A stretch of DNA of 64,000 nt from Candidatus Marithrix sp. (GCA_016744775.1 JADGDS010000002.1:417988-481987); one strand, 5' to 3'. Shown: positions 18,174-26,500, counted from the first letter of the stretch. The notes: a model not told the origin generated them from the sequence alone. A program made the numbers and translations.

Positions 18174-19361
18174 CTCACTATCAGCACTAACTTTTCTGGA
18201 TAAAGTGGCTCTATCTATTTGTAAAGACTGTGCCGCTTCTGTGATATTGCCATTAGTTTTAATCAGAACATTTTCAATTAATTGTTTTTCAAATTGTTTC
18301 ATAGATTTTTCTAAACTAGAACTTCCATTAGCAATCATATAATCACAAGCCAATATAGCCTTCATAATCTCGCGCACTGTATTCCTATTACCAACTTTTT
18401 CTGATTCAGGCAGGAATTCATAATCTATCAAACAAGTATTAGTTTTATGTCCATGTTGGTCGCCATATTTCCAGCCTTGTTCAAGGCGTTGTAATGCCCA
18501 AGTGTCATGAGTATTTTTCGCTAATGTTTCAATTAATTCATCAAATAGCTTAGATAAATTTACATTTGATGTATCTATGGGTTTAGGCTCATAATAAGCC
18601 GCAATATGCCTTGTTAGTTCACGCGAACAATGAATTGGATTCAAAATTTGTCCTTGAGATAATAAACACAGGCGTTCTAATTCTACTTGCAATTGTCGAA
18701 CATTTCCGGGCCATTCATAGTTGGTAAAAATTTTTCTTAGTTTGTTTGGAATGATTTTTTTAGAATCTTTTAAAAAATGATCAATGAATAAGGAAATATC
18801 ATCACTACGATCTTTCAGAGCTGGAATTTCAATCATTAGCAGCTTGATGCGATGATATAAATCTTCTCTAAATTTATTTTCGGCAATAGCTTTTTCAAGA
18901 TCAATATTGGTAGCACAAATAATACGATGAATATTATAGCTACGTTCTTTATCCATTTCACCGACGCGAAAACCTTTTTTTTCCTGCAAAGCGCGTAATA
19001 GAATAGCTTGATGCTTTAAGGGAATTTCGCCTATTTCATCTAAAAATAATGTACCATTTCTAGCTTCTTCAAAAGCACCTTTACGATCCTCAATCGCGCC
19101 ACTAAAAGAACCTTTACGATGTCCAAACCAATGACTAGCAAATAAATCATCAGGGATAGCGGCACAATTTACTGCAATAAATTTACCCCTTGTTCTGGAA
19201 CTATTATGAATTTCCCGAGCAAAAACTTCTTTGCCAGTACCAGTTTTTCCCTGCAATAAAAAGATTAAACTTTGTTTATTATTTCTAATATTTTCGTTGT
19301 AAATAAATGAATTAATCAAACCTAGCATTGTTTGATTTTGTGTGATAATTTGAGTTTGCAT
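18135..19361 (-). CDS. NtrC-like AAA+ regulator with an internal RyR domain
   Basis: 408 residues. AAA+ core of the bacterial enhancer-binding type: Walker A QGKTGTGKE (37-45), the sigma54-contact loop as GSFSGA (84-89, usual form GAFTGA), Walker B LFLDEIGE (105-112), FREDLYHRIK (164-173) and the YEWPGNVRQLQ box. In place of the usual linker a RyR domain follows (about 275-335): WALQRLEQGWKYG, CLIDYEFLPESEK. It ends with a Fis-type helix-turn-helix (GNITEAAQSLQIDRATLSRK). There is no N-terminal receiver or CARF domain, so the RyR domain is the likely ligand sensor. The T-to-S loop change leaves sigma54 use uncertain. Overlaps the truncated PIN gene at its 3' end. Confidence 0.85.
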   Translation of the reverse strand: MQTQIITQNQTMLGLINSFIYNENIRNNKQSLIFLLQGKTGTGKEVFAREIHNSSRTRGKFIAVNCAAIPDDLFASHWFGHRKGSFSGAIEDRKGAFEEARNGTLFLDEIGEIPLKHQAILLRALQEKKGFRVGEMDKERSYNIHRIICATNIDLEKAIAENKFREDLYHRIKLLMIEIPALKDRSDDISLFIDHFLKDSKKIIPNKLRKIFTNYEWPGNVRQLQVELERLCLLSQGQILNPIHCSRELTRHIAAYYEPKPIDTSNVNLSKLFDELIETLAKNTHDTWALQRLEQGWKYGDQHGHKTNTCLIDYEFLPESEKVGNRNTVREIMKAILACDYMIANGSSSLEKSMKQFEKQLIENVLIKTNGNITEAAQSLQIDRATLSRKVSADSELKQLLEKIRKGF

Positions 19362-19429
19362 TATATTATTAATTTTTTAAATTTCACTAGGAATTTCCCT
19401 ATTTTAGTTCATTTTGTTAGGACTACAGG

Positions 19430-19486
19430 GATTGTATTTTAGCAGGGATTTTTGATGTTTAGCTACTTAATCCCTGTAGTTTTTAT
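19430..19486. repeat. Imperfect inverted repeat around ACTACAGGGATT
   Basis: ACTACAGGGATT at the left faces AATCCCTGTAGT at the right about 55 bases on, between the regulator start and a TPR fragment. No other full copy seen in the window; may be a remnant of a repeat family. Confidence 0.6.
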
Positions 19487-19500
19487 TATTTATTTTCTAA

Positions 19501-19557
19501 ATTATCACTGCACATTATGGTATTGGGATGTTCCTTGCCTAAGACTTTTTCTGTAAT
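19501..19557 (-). pseudogene. Fragment of a TPR unit from a STAND-type gene
   Basis: Read on the minus strand, this gives TEKVLGKEHPNTIMCSDN, nearly the same as LEKVLGAKHPNTIMCRNN in the broken STAND gene at 15646-15945. It is a leftover of a second copy or of a duplicated end of that gene, on the far side of the PIN and RyR-regulator genes. Confidence 0.8.
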
Positions 19558-19602
19558 TTATAAGTATCTGTAGGGTCGGATTCCAAAGATTTGATTCAAT
19601 AT

Positions 19603-19800
19603 TTAACAAGTTTCAGCCATAAATTTTTTTTGAAATTCTCTGATGAAAAATACAATATCATTGGTAATTATTTCATCAAAGTATTGATTTTTGTACTGTT
19701 CTAAATCAAATCGTATTGTACTATTTTTAATGCCATTTCTATATCCACGTTTATGTTTCTTAAATACAACGCAATATATGAACTTATATAAATCAGCCAC
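19603..19800 (-). CDS. Small protein coupled to the ATPase gene
   Basis: 65 residues from a GTG at 19800 (VADLYKFIYCVVFKKHKRGY...), overlapping the ATPase stop (19793-19795) by 8 bp, the layout of a translationally coupled pair. It is basic in the middle and ends with IVFFIREFQKKFMAETC. No family recognised. It could be the effector or regulator of the ATPase, or the remains of a longer partner; the frame also stays open upstream inside the ATPase gene, so the start is uncertain. Confidence 0.45.
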   Translation of the reverse strand: MADLYKFIYCVVFKKHKRGYRNGIKNSTIRFDLEQYKNQYFDEIITNDIVFFIREFQKKFMAETC

Positions 19801-20659
19801 CTTGCAACACCTGACTATCCATTTCATCAAAAGTCTCAAAAGGTTCAGATAATTGTTCAAAAATGGGTGAAATATTATTTGTTACTTCTTTGAAGGTTGA
19901 TTGTTTCCCTGCTAAACTGGCTAAATAAAAATTCATCTGGATTTTGGCTTGGCTACCATATCTTTGCAAAGCTTCAATCATATAAGGGCTATGTGAATTC
20001 ACCAGAACTATGATATTTTCTTTGACTAAGGATACAATCAATTTAGCATATTCAAGTTGCCATTTTGGATGTAAATGAACTTCAGGTTCATCAAGAATTA
20101 AGATGCTATTTTTTGTCAAACTTTTATTTAAAATTAAAATTTGAAAAAAACCAAACATTTTTATACCACTAGATGTTTGGATCATCTCGAATTTGGTTGC
20201 TAAACCGTCTTTTTTATAAAAAATATCATCTTTAAATGAATCATAAAAAACTTCACCATTAATGATATTTTTGATATTTTTAAAAAATTTATTAGAACGA
20301 TTTAAAACTTTAGGCTGCGAAATTCTCAAAATTAAATCTGTCACTTCAATCGAAGTTGTGAAATTTAATTCATTTTGTTTGAGTAATAACCGCGTATTTT
20401 TAATATAATTAATTTTTGATAAAAAATCGGGCGTATCTATAAAAATAGGAAAGTTAAGCTCATGGTTTTCTGGTGAAAATTTTATACCGTTTTTAGCTTG
20501 ATAATGTTTAGACAATTTTTTGTATTGTCTTATTTCTGAAAATAAAACTTTCCCAACAGTAGTTTTGCCAGTATCATTTTCCCCGGCAATAACGGTTAAG
20601 CCATTGAATTGAAGATTGGCATTTTTAATCATGCCTATATTTTCTAATTGAAGTTTCAT
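19793..20659 (-). CDS. AAA (ABC-like) ATPase
   Basis: About 288 residues from MKLQLENIGMIKNANL; the longer ATG at 20698 would add 13 residues not typical of the family. Walker A is AGENDTGKTT near residue 25; the QTSSGIKMFGFFQIL stretch is the ABC-type signature region; Walker B is ILILDEPEVHLHPKWQ with the switch NSHSPYMIEAL. The short helical insert and the ending LSEPFETFDEMD fit a compact AAA_21-type ATPase of about this size. These are commonly found in anti-phage pairs; the overlapping small gene is the only candidate partner. Confidence 0.75.
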   Translation of the reverse strand: MKLQLENIGMIKNANLQFNGLTVIAGENDTGKTTVGKVLFSEIRQYKKLSKHYQAKNGIKFSPENHELNFPIFIDTPDFLSKINYIKNTRLLLKQNELNFTTSIEVTDLILRISQPKVLNRSNKFFKNIKNIINGEVFYDSFKDDIFYKKDGLATKFEMIQTSSGIKMFGFFQILILNKSLTKNSILILDEPEVHLHPKWQLEYAKLIVSLVKENIIVLVNSHSPYMIEALQRYGSQAKIQMNFYLASLAGKQSTFKEVTNNISPIFEQLSEPFETFDEMDSQVLQGG

Positions 20660-20711
20660 ATTAAGTATTTTATTTAAAAGGCTTCCGAATATTATCATTA
20701 ATTAACGCGCT

Positions 20712-20783
20712 AAAAATGCCCCCTAAAAGGGGGAGTCGCAAAGTCTATGTAATACTCCCCCTTTAGGGGGTTGGGGGGCTTTA
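20712..20783. repeat. C-rich inverted repeat, copy 2
   Basis: Right arm ACTCCCCCTTTAGGGGGTTG and a shortened left arm; the spacer GTCGCAAAGTCTATGTAA is almost identical to that of the 13164-13237 copy, so both are the same mobile unit. Lies between the ATPase promoter side and the phosphate-transporter end. Confidence 0.88.
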
Positions 20784-20790
20784 ATATCAG

Positions 20791-21906
20791 TTAGGAAATC
20801 AAATAATACATGAACGCGCTGAAAAACATTGCAACTGGCAAAGTAATTAGCCATGATAGGATTATGCTGTTAATTACTTTTGCATTAGCATTGCCGCTAA
20901 TCATTCCAATGCCAAATATTGAGCCTACTGATACGTGAGTGGTGGATACAGGTACTCCGAATTTGCTGGCTATTATTACTAAGAAGCTTGTCACTAGGTT
21001 TGCTGAGAAGCCTTGGCTATGATTTATCTTGGTAATTTTGTGGCTGATGGTTTCTGCTACGCGACGTGCATTTAATAATCCTCCAATTGCCATTGCGCTA
21101 GCAATTGCTATCATTCCTAGACGAATATCAAGAGCTTGTGCTGCTACTAGTAAGCCGGCTATTTTTGGGGTATCGTTTAAACCACGAGCAAATGATACCG
21201 CTGCTGCACTAATTGTATGGGCTATATCTAATAGTTTTTGAAGTTTAACTCCATACACTTTATCAGTATATATATCTACACAATCACTAGCATCAGCTAC
21301 TGTAAGTTTAGGGCTGATTGAATCATTTATGTTTGTGTTGATGTTTGATAGGTTGCTTAATGGAACTAATTGTTTTTGTTCACCTATACAAACACAAGTT
21401 TCTTTGGTGATGCCCATTTTATGTCTGGTTTTGGTAAAAATCCAATATGCAGTTGCACCCAAGGCAAATGCTATAAATGGACTAACTAATAGCGGTATGA
21501 AAAAGGCAGTTCCTAATTGGTTAAAATTGACATCCCAGCCAACTGCCATTAATCCTGCCCCAAACAATCCGCCTACTAAACTGTGAGTGGTTGAAATTGG
21601 AAAACCTAATCTGGTAGCTAATAATACGGTGCAAGCGGCACCAAAACTGACAGCCATTAAAAAATCAGTTGCTCCGGCAACATCTTGAGGTACCAAATTT
21701 TTTCCTGAAAAACTGCTTATTAATCCTTGAGCTAAAAAGATTGCGGATATAGAACCAGCAAAGGTAGCAAATGTAGCAATAGTAATAGCTGTTTTATAGT
21801 TACAAGTTCCACTACCATAAAGTGTTGCTACGCCTTTGAAGTTGTCATTTGCACCATTGAAATATGCTAGAAATAATGTTGAAAAGAATAGTAGAGAAAT
21901 AAGCAT
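20791..21906 (-). CDS. Inorganic phosphate transporter, PiT family
   Basis: 371 residues with about ten membrane spans and a hydrophilic centre (about 165-220). The duplicated PiT signature is seen: FNGANDNFKGVATLYGSG near the start and ARGLNDTPKIAGLL in the second half, plus GFPISTTHSLVGG and GVPVSTTHVSVG. Low-affinity phosphate uptake coupled to protons or sodium at the inner membrane. No PhoU-like (DUF47) partner lies next to it. Next gene upstream is the DUF4291 gene, 22 bp away. Confidence 0.93.
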   Translation of the reverse strand: MLISLLFFSTLFLAYFNGANDNFKGVATLYGSGTCNYKTAITIATFATFAGSISAIFLAQGLISSFSGKNLVPQDVAGATDFLMAVSFGAACTVLLATRLGFPISTTHSLVGGLFGAGLMAVGWDVNFNQLGTAFFIPLLVSPFIAFALGATAYWIFTKTRHKMGITKETCVCIGEQKQLVPLSNLSNINTNINDSISPKLTVADASDCVDIYTDKVYGVKLQKLLDIAHTISAAAVSFARGLNDTPKIAGLLVAAQALDIRLGMIAIASAMAIGGLLNARRVAETISHKITKINHSQGFSANLVTSFLVIIASKFGVPVSTTHVSVGSIFGIGMISGNANAKVINSIILSWLITLPVAMFFSAFMYYLIS

Positions 21907-21928
21907 TGTTTTCCTTTAAAAATTTATG

Positions 21929-22495
21929 TTACTCAGGATTATACACTCTTTCTCTCGGTATAATCAATTTATTAAAATCCTTTATATTTTGCCTTTGTTC
22001 TGCAACAAAATCGGTCATATTTATTATTTCAACAATCTCTTTTTGTCCATAATATTTCAGAACTTCGTTTCTCAAACCTAATTGAATAGCTCTTCTTTCT
22101 ACTTTGTTACCTAATGGATCGTGATCAGGATCCCATTGTAAGCGTACTGAAGAGGTTTTGATTTCTTGAGAACAAGAGCTGGAATCTACTGCTTGAGTTA
22201 ATAAAGAATCAAAAAATGTTGTTTTTAATCGAATGGCTAAAATAATTTCCTGACCTTCTTTTGTTCCCCAACCTGAGCGATACATCATCCATAAAAAATT
22301 AGGTTTTATCCAACTCATTCTAGTATATTTAAAGTCACCACCAAAGTATCCATGTTCTAATGCAAAATTACCGATGGATGGTCGATATGCTTGATATACA
22401 ATTATGGTTTCATCATCATAATTAGCTAAAATATGTTTACCTGTTTCTGGCCATTTTTCTAACTGTTTTAAATAGGATTCTGTTTTAATTTTCAT
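21929..22495 (-). CDS. DUF4291 family protein
   Basis: 188 residues. Matches DUF4291 along most of its length: YDDETIIVYQAYRPSIG, FKYTRMSWIKPNFLWMMYRS and GWGTKEGQEIILAIRLK. Function of the family is not established. Its start overlaps the stop of the upstream nuclease-like gene by 4 bp (22492-22495), so it forms an operon with nuclease copy A. Copy B at 24504 has no such downstream gene. Confidence 0.85.
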   Translation of the reverse strand: MKIKTESYLKQLEKWPETGKHILANYDDETIIVYQAYRPSIGNFALEHGYFGGDFKYTRMSWIKPNFLWMMYRSGWGTKEGQEIILAIRLKTTFFDSLLTQAVDSSSCSQEIKTSSVRLQWDPDHDPLGNKVERRAIQLGLRNEVLKYYGQKEIVEIINMTDFVAEQRQNIKDFNKLIIPRERVYNPE

Positions 22496-23634
22496 AAATT
22501 CAAATAATTAATATCAAAAGGCATTTCCTGTCCAAGCTTTTCTAAATCATACAATTTAACCATCTTCCCAGGTTTAGCTTGTAAAATACCATTAAAAAGT
22601 GTTTCTAAGTTTATTTTGTGATGAAAGCGAACTAAGCTATATTTTTGAGTAACAAGCTTTTCCCGGACTTTTTCTTCTTTTTCATCATAAAAACGATGAC
22701 AATAACCATTACATTCCAAAACTAACATTAATTGCGCAACAAAAAAATCAACCTTATATGGACCAATTTGATAATTAAAATATAAATCAAAACCTTGAAA
22801 AACCTTAGATAAAACTTCTCGCCATTGCACCTCAACAGAAGTATTAGGTTTAGCAAAACTACCTATTTGACCAAATACTTGCTTTTTCAATTTGATTCCA
22901 ATAACGGAATCCATTCCCAATGCAATTTTAGTAACATCATCAAGCAAATAGCCGTTCATACGCGCTGCTTTACCACCAAAAGAACGGATTGTTGCTGAAT
23001 CTAATTTAATGGGTTGAATTTCATTTTTATGTTTTCTAAGAAACCCGTTCAGAGTACTTTCAGGAATATCAAGGAATTGACTAATATCCTTTTTTGTAGC
23101 AATGTCATTTGGAGCGGTGCAGGTAAAACCAAAATCTTTGATTAGTTTTACGGCATCTATGTAATTTTTTTGAGCTGTTTGTTGGATGTTGGTAGATAAA
23201 CCACAGGCTTCTTTTATAGCGGTATCAAGAACTGTTCGTACTAGGGATATTAATAAAGCGACAGATCTTTTTCCTACGTGAATTTGATGTTTACGAAGAG
23301 CATCATTCATGAAAGCGGATGCGTAAGTGCGAATTAGAGTTTCTATAGTTGCACTGGTATAAACAACTATATTTCTACCATAATAAGGGCTACTTTCAGC
23401 AATGACTTCGATAAAGTTTCCCCTCATGGTAAAACTATTGTCAGTAAAGGGTTTCAGCGTTTTTGGAGGCCAGTTTCCCCTCATGGCCTTCAAAGTTTTT
23501 TGATCCATGCCTAACAACTCGGCAGTTCCACGTTCACTCATAACTGCGGTGTCATCATCCAACACATAACCATCAGAAATAATGCCCGGAATTAATTCAA
23601 CTTGTCCATAATATACTGCTTTTCTTTCTTTCAT
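22492..23634 (-). CDS. DUF559-like nuclease-domain protein, array copy A
   Basis: 380 residues in three parts. Residues 1-42 (YVLDDDTAVMSERGTAELLG) look like a DNA-binding start. Residues ~43-140 form a cassette that differs strongly from copy B. Residues 141-380 are nearly identical to copy B and end in a DUF559/Vsr-like nuclease fold: PYKVDFFVAQLMLVLECNGY, with Asp, Glu and a nearby His pair as likely metal ligands, then YSLVRFHHKI. The middle has an HTH-like stretch (DISQFLDIPESTLNGFLRKH). The tetrapeptide MRGN occurs twice, 19 residues apart. Function unknown; self-targeting control, defence or homing are all possible. Diverges from lectin copy A. Confidence 0.7.
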   Translation of the reverse strand: MKERKAVYYGQVELIPGIISDGYVLDDDTAVMSERGTAELLGMDQKTLKAMRGNWPPKTLKPFTDNSFTMRGNFIEVIAESSPYYGRNIVVYTSATIETLIRTYASAFMNDALRKHQIHVGKRSVALLISLVRTVLDTAIKEACGLSTNIQQTAQKNYIDAVKLIKDFGFTCTAPNDIATKKDISQFLDIPESTLNGFLRKHKNEIQPIKLDSATIRSFGGKAARMNGYLLDDVTKIALGMDSVIGIKLKKQVFGQIGSFAKPNTSVEVQWREVLSKVFQGFDLYFNYQIGPYKVDFFVAQLMLVLECNGYCHRFYDEKEEKVREKLVTQKYSLVRFHHKINLETLFNGILQAKPGKMVKLYDLEKLGQEMPFDINYLNL

Positions 23635-23705
23635 AATTTAGGTCTCGTTTCTAGTTCAACTAGATTAGTATATAAAATATGTTATGAGTATGTCAAATAT
23701 TTTTT
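23635..23705. promoter_or_regulatory. Divergent control region of array copy A
   Basis: Shares with the copy B region (25653-25740) the stretch TAGGTCTCGTTTCTAGTTCA and the AT-rich TATAAAATATGTTATGAGTA, which also survives at 27410-27435 ahead of dprA. Conservation in three places marks it as the likely shared promoter/operator. Exact boxes not assigned. Confidence 0.55.
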
Positions 23706-24419
23706 GTGTTATTATTAACTGATGTTATTTGGAGTCAAGCCAATAAGTTGGCAAAAGCATTGGGTGGACATTTGGTAACTATCACTTCAGATGCAGAAAA
23801 CCGGTGGGTGTTTGATAATGTGGGTAAATTTGGCTATTTATTAGGAGGAACTGATGCGCTTGAGGAAGGAAAGTGGACATGGGTTACTAATGAAAAGTGG
23901 GAATATGATCGTTGGAATAGTGGTGAGCCGAATGGTGGTGGTAACGAAAATTTCTTAACTTATACTAACTGATGTTACGCACTCTCGTTCCCACGCTCCA
24001 GCGTGGTAACGTATGTATCGGCGCTCCAGCGCCGAGTTTTACTAGATCTAATTATCCAGTATAAGAAAAAAACACTTGACGCTGGAGCGTCTGTACATGC
24101 GTTACCACGCTGGAGCGTGGGAACGAGAATGCGTAACATCAGTTATACTAATACTCCTTATGTATGGAATGATCTTCCGGGAAGCTATAATGCAAAAGGA
24201 TTTATTGTAGAATATGAAAATGCTGGATCATCAACGCAGCCAACGCCTCAAACTTGCCAAGCTGCAACACTATCTAATGACTTAAAACTGCATATTCCGC
24301 TCCTGCATTATTCTCCGCTTCCTAATGATAAAGCTATTATGTTGTTATCAATTGATATGAAAATCAAAGATGCCAATCAACTTTTGTTTAAAGTGCTTGA
24401 TTATAAACTTATTAAATAA
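23706..24419 (+). pseudogene. C-type lectin gene copy A, broken
   Basis: Compared with intact copy B (25770-26417), this copy lost about 170 bp holding the start codon and signal peptide; similarity resumes at DVIWSQANKLAKALGG. It is split again by a 176-bp MITE at 23968-24143. After the element the frame continues as NTPYVWNDLPGSYNAKGF and the shared tail to KVLDYKLIK. Rest of the sequence is over 90% the same as copy B, so inactivation looks recent. Confidence 0.9.
23968..24143. mobile_element. MITE with 7-bp target duplication
   Basis: A 176-bp element with terminal inverted repeats ACTGATGTTACGCA / TGCGTAACATCAGT and a GC-rich hairpin core (CTCGTTCCCACGCTCCAGCG). It is flanked by TATACTA on both sides (23961-23967, 24144-24150), and removal of the element plus one copy restores the lectin reading frame seen in copy B. 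No transposase inside, so it is moved in trans. Confidence 0.92.
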
Positions 24420-24441
24420 GTAATTAGGAATTTAATTTTTA

Positions 24442-24502
24442 CTTTGGAGTTCAAAGCGCAGCTTTGTAAAGTAAAAACAAAGCTTTGCTTTGAACTCCAA
24501 AG
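24442..24502. terminator. Long hairpin between convergent array genes
   Basis: Arms CTTTGGAGTTCAAAGC (24442-24457) and its complement (24487-24502) with further pairing inside. Sits between the ends of lectin copy A and nuclease copy B and recurs after lectin copy B, so it travels with the duplicated unit; likely acts as a bidirectional terminator. Confidence 0.65.
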
Positions 24503-24503
24503 C

Positions 24504-25652
24504 TTAATTTAATAATGCTGTGTGATTAATATCAAAAGGCATTTCCTGCCCAAGCCGCTCTAAATCATACAATTTAACCATCTTCCCCGGTTTAGCTTGC
24601 AAAATACCATTAAAAAGTGTTTCTAAGTTGATCTTGTGATGAAATCGAACTAAGCTATATTTTTGAGTAACAAGCTTTTCCCGGACTTTTTCTTCTTTTT
24701 CATCATAAAAACGATGACAATAACCATTACATTCCAAAACTAACATTAATTGCGCAACAAAAAAATCAACCTTATATGGACCAATTTGATAATTAAAATA
24801 TAAATCAAAACCTTGAAAAACCTTAGATAAAACTTCTCGCCATTGCACCTCAACAGAAGTATTAGGTTTAGCAAAACTACCTATTTGACCAAATACTTGC
24901 TTTTTCAATTTGATTCCAATAACGGAATCCATTCCCAATGCAATTTTAGTAACATCATCAAGCAAATAGCCGTTCATACGCGCTGCTTTACCACCAAAAG
25001 AACGGATTGTTGCTGAATCTAATTTAATGGGTTGAATTTCGTTTTTGTGTTTTCTAAGGAAACCGTTGAGAGTACTTTCTGGAATATCAAGGAATTGGGT
25101 AATATCCTTTTTTGTAGCAATGTCATTTGGAGCGGTACAAGTAAAACCAAAATCTTTGATTATTTTTACGGCATCTATGTAATTTTTTTGAGCGGTTTGT
25201 TGGATGTTGGTAGATAAACCACAGGCTTCTTTTATGGCAGCGTCAAGAGCCGTTTTAATTAAGCTTGCAGATAAAATTGCGCATCTTTCACCAATATGTT
25301 TTTGATTTTCTCGTAACTTATTATTAGCAAACGCTAAAATATAAAAACGAATAAGGTTTTCAATTATTGATGAATCATAAATTGTAATTTCCCTGCCTTT
25401 ATGAGGACTATTTTTAGCCACCACTTCAACCGAGTTTGTCCTCACGCTAAAAGCCTCGTCAATAAACGGTTTAAGTACTTTTGGAGGCCAGTTTGTCCTC
25501 ACGCGATTTAAATGTTTTTGATCAACTCCTAACAACTCCGCAGTTCCACGTTCACTCATAACTGCCGTATCATCATCCAACACATAACCATCAGAAATAA
25601 TGCCCGGAATTAATTCAACTTGTCCATAATAGACTGCTTTTCTTTCTTGCAT
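24504..25652 (-). CDS. DUF559-like nuclease-domain protein, array copy B
   Basis: 382 residues. First 42 and last ~240 residues are almost identical to copy A, including the ECNGY nuclease motif and YSLVRFHHKI, while residues ~43-140 are only about half identical. Here VRTN replaces MRGN at both of its positions (VRTNWPPK and SVRTNS), so the paired motif changes in step. Faces lectin copy B across ~117 bp. No DUF4291 gene follows. Family not recognised beyond the nuclease-like end. Confidence 0.7.
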   Translation of the reverse strand: MQERKAVYYGQVELIPGIISDGYVLDDDTAVMSERGTAELLGVDQKHLNRVRTNWPPKVLKPFIDEAFSVRTNSVEVVAKNSPHKGREITIYDSSIIENLIRFYILAFANNKLRENQKHIGERCAILSASLIKTALDAAIKEACGLSTNIQQTAQKNYIDAVKIIKDFGFTCTAPNDIATKKDITQFLDIPESTLNGFLRKHKNEIQPIKLDSATIRSFGGKAARMNGYLLDDVTKIALGMDSVIGIKLKKQVFGQIGSFAKPNTSVEVQWREVLSKVFQGFDLYFNYQIGPYKVDFFVAQLMLVLECNGYCHRFYDEKEEKVREKLVTQKYSLVRFHHKINLETLFNGILQAKPGKMVKLYDLERLGQEMPFDINHTALLN

Positions 25653-25769
25653 AATTTAGGTCTCGTTTCTAGTTCAACTTGATTAGTATATAAAATATAT
25701 TATGAGTATGTCAAATATTTTTGTGTTATTATTAATATTTTGATTCACTTCAATTAAGGAAGGTTTTTA
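25653..25769. promoter_or_regulatory. Divergent control region of array copy B
   Basis: Matches the copy A region for ~80 bp and then continues into the intact lectin leader with a ribosome site AAGGAAGG 7 bp before the ATG at 25770. Copy A lacks this last part. Confidence 0.6.
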
Positions 25770-26417
25770 ATGAAAAAATTACTGAGTAGGTACATGACTG
25801 GAGTTTTACTCTGTTTAACAGCGAATAATGTCTTGGCTGAACGTTTGCAATGGAAGGTTGAAGATGGTGGGAATGGGCATTATTACGAAGGTTTTGAAGC
25901 TAATGTTATTTGGAGTCAAGCCAATAAGTTGGCAAAAGCATTGGGTGGACATTTGGTAACTATCACTTCAGATGCAGAAAACCGGTGGGTTTTTGATAAT
26001 GTTGGTAAACTTTATTATTTATTAGGAGGAACTGATGCGCTTGAGGAAGGAAAATGGACATGGGTTACTAATGAAAAGTGGGAGTATGATCGCTGGGATA
26101 ATGGTCAGCCGAATGGCGGTGGTAACCAAAATTTCTTAACTTATTATAATACACCTTATGCATGGCATGATGTTCAGGGAAGCTATAATGCAAAAGGATT
26201 TATTGTAGAATATGAAAATGCTGGATCATCAACGCAATCAACGCCTCAAACTTGCGAAGCTGCAACACTATCTAATGACTTAAAACTGCATATTCCGCTC
26301 CTGCATTATTCCCCGCTTCCTAATGATAAAGCGATTATGTTGTTATCAATTGATATGAAAATCAAAGATTCCAATCAACTTTTGTTTAAAGTGCTTGATT
26401 ATAAACTTATTAAATAA
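25770..26417 (+). CDS. Secreted C-type lectin domain protein, array copy B
   Basis: 215 residues with a signal peptide ending NNVLA (about residue 23). A C-type lectin-like domain follows (about 30-150): WSQANKLAKALGGHLVTITS, FDNVGKLYYLLGGTD, KWTWVTNEKWEYDRWDNGQP and a final WHDVQGSYNAKGFIVEYE. Sugar-site residues of the EPN/QPD kind are present as QPN. A 60-residue tail with CEAATLSNDLKLHIP resembles tails on other exported proteins of this kind of genome. Probably binds surface glycans. Its pairing with a nuclease-like gene is unusual. Confidence 0.85.
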   Translation: MKKLLSRYMTGVLLCLTANNVLAERLQWKVEDGGNGHYYEGFEANVIWSQANKLAKALGGHLVTITSDAENRWVFDNVGKLYYLLGGTDALEEGKWTWVTNEKWEYDRWDNGQPNGGGNQNFLTYYNTPYAWHDVQGSYNAKGFIVEYENAGSSTQSTPQTCEAATLSNDLKLHIPLLHYSPLPNDKAIMLLSIDMKIKDSNQLLFKVLDYKLIK

Positions 26418-26440
26418 GTAATTAGGAATTTAATTTTTAC

Positions 26441-26500
26441 TCTGGAGTTCAAAGCGCAGCTTTGTAAAGTAAAAACAAAGCTTTGCTTTGAACTCCAAAG
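26441..26500. terminator. Hairpin after lectin copy B
   Basis: TCTGGAGTTCAAAGC (26441-26455) pairs with GCTTTGAACTCCAAAG (26485-26500). Same unit as at 24442-24502. Confidence 0.6.

Noticed and set aside
24003..24419. Open frame read as a 138-residue protein
   Set aside because: Its first ~42 codons are the MITE and the rest is the tail of the broken lectin copy A; the frame is accidental.
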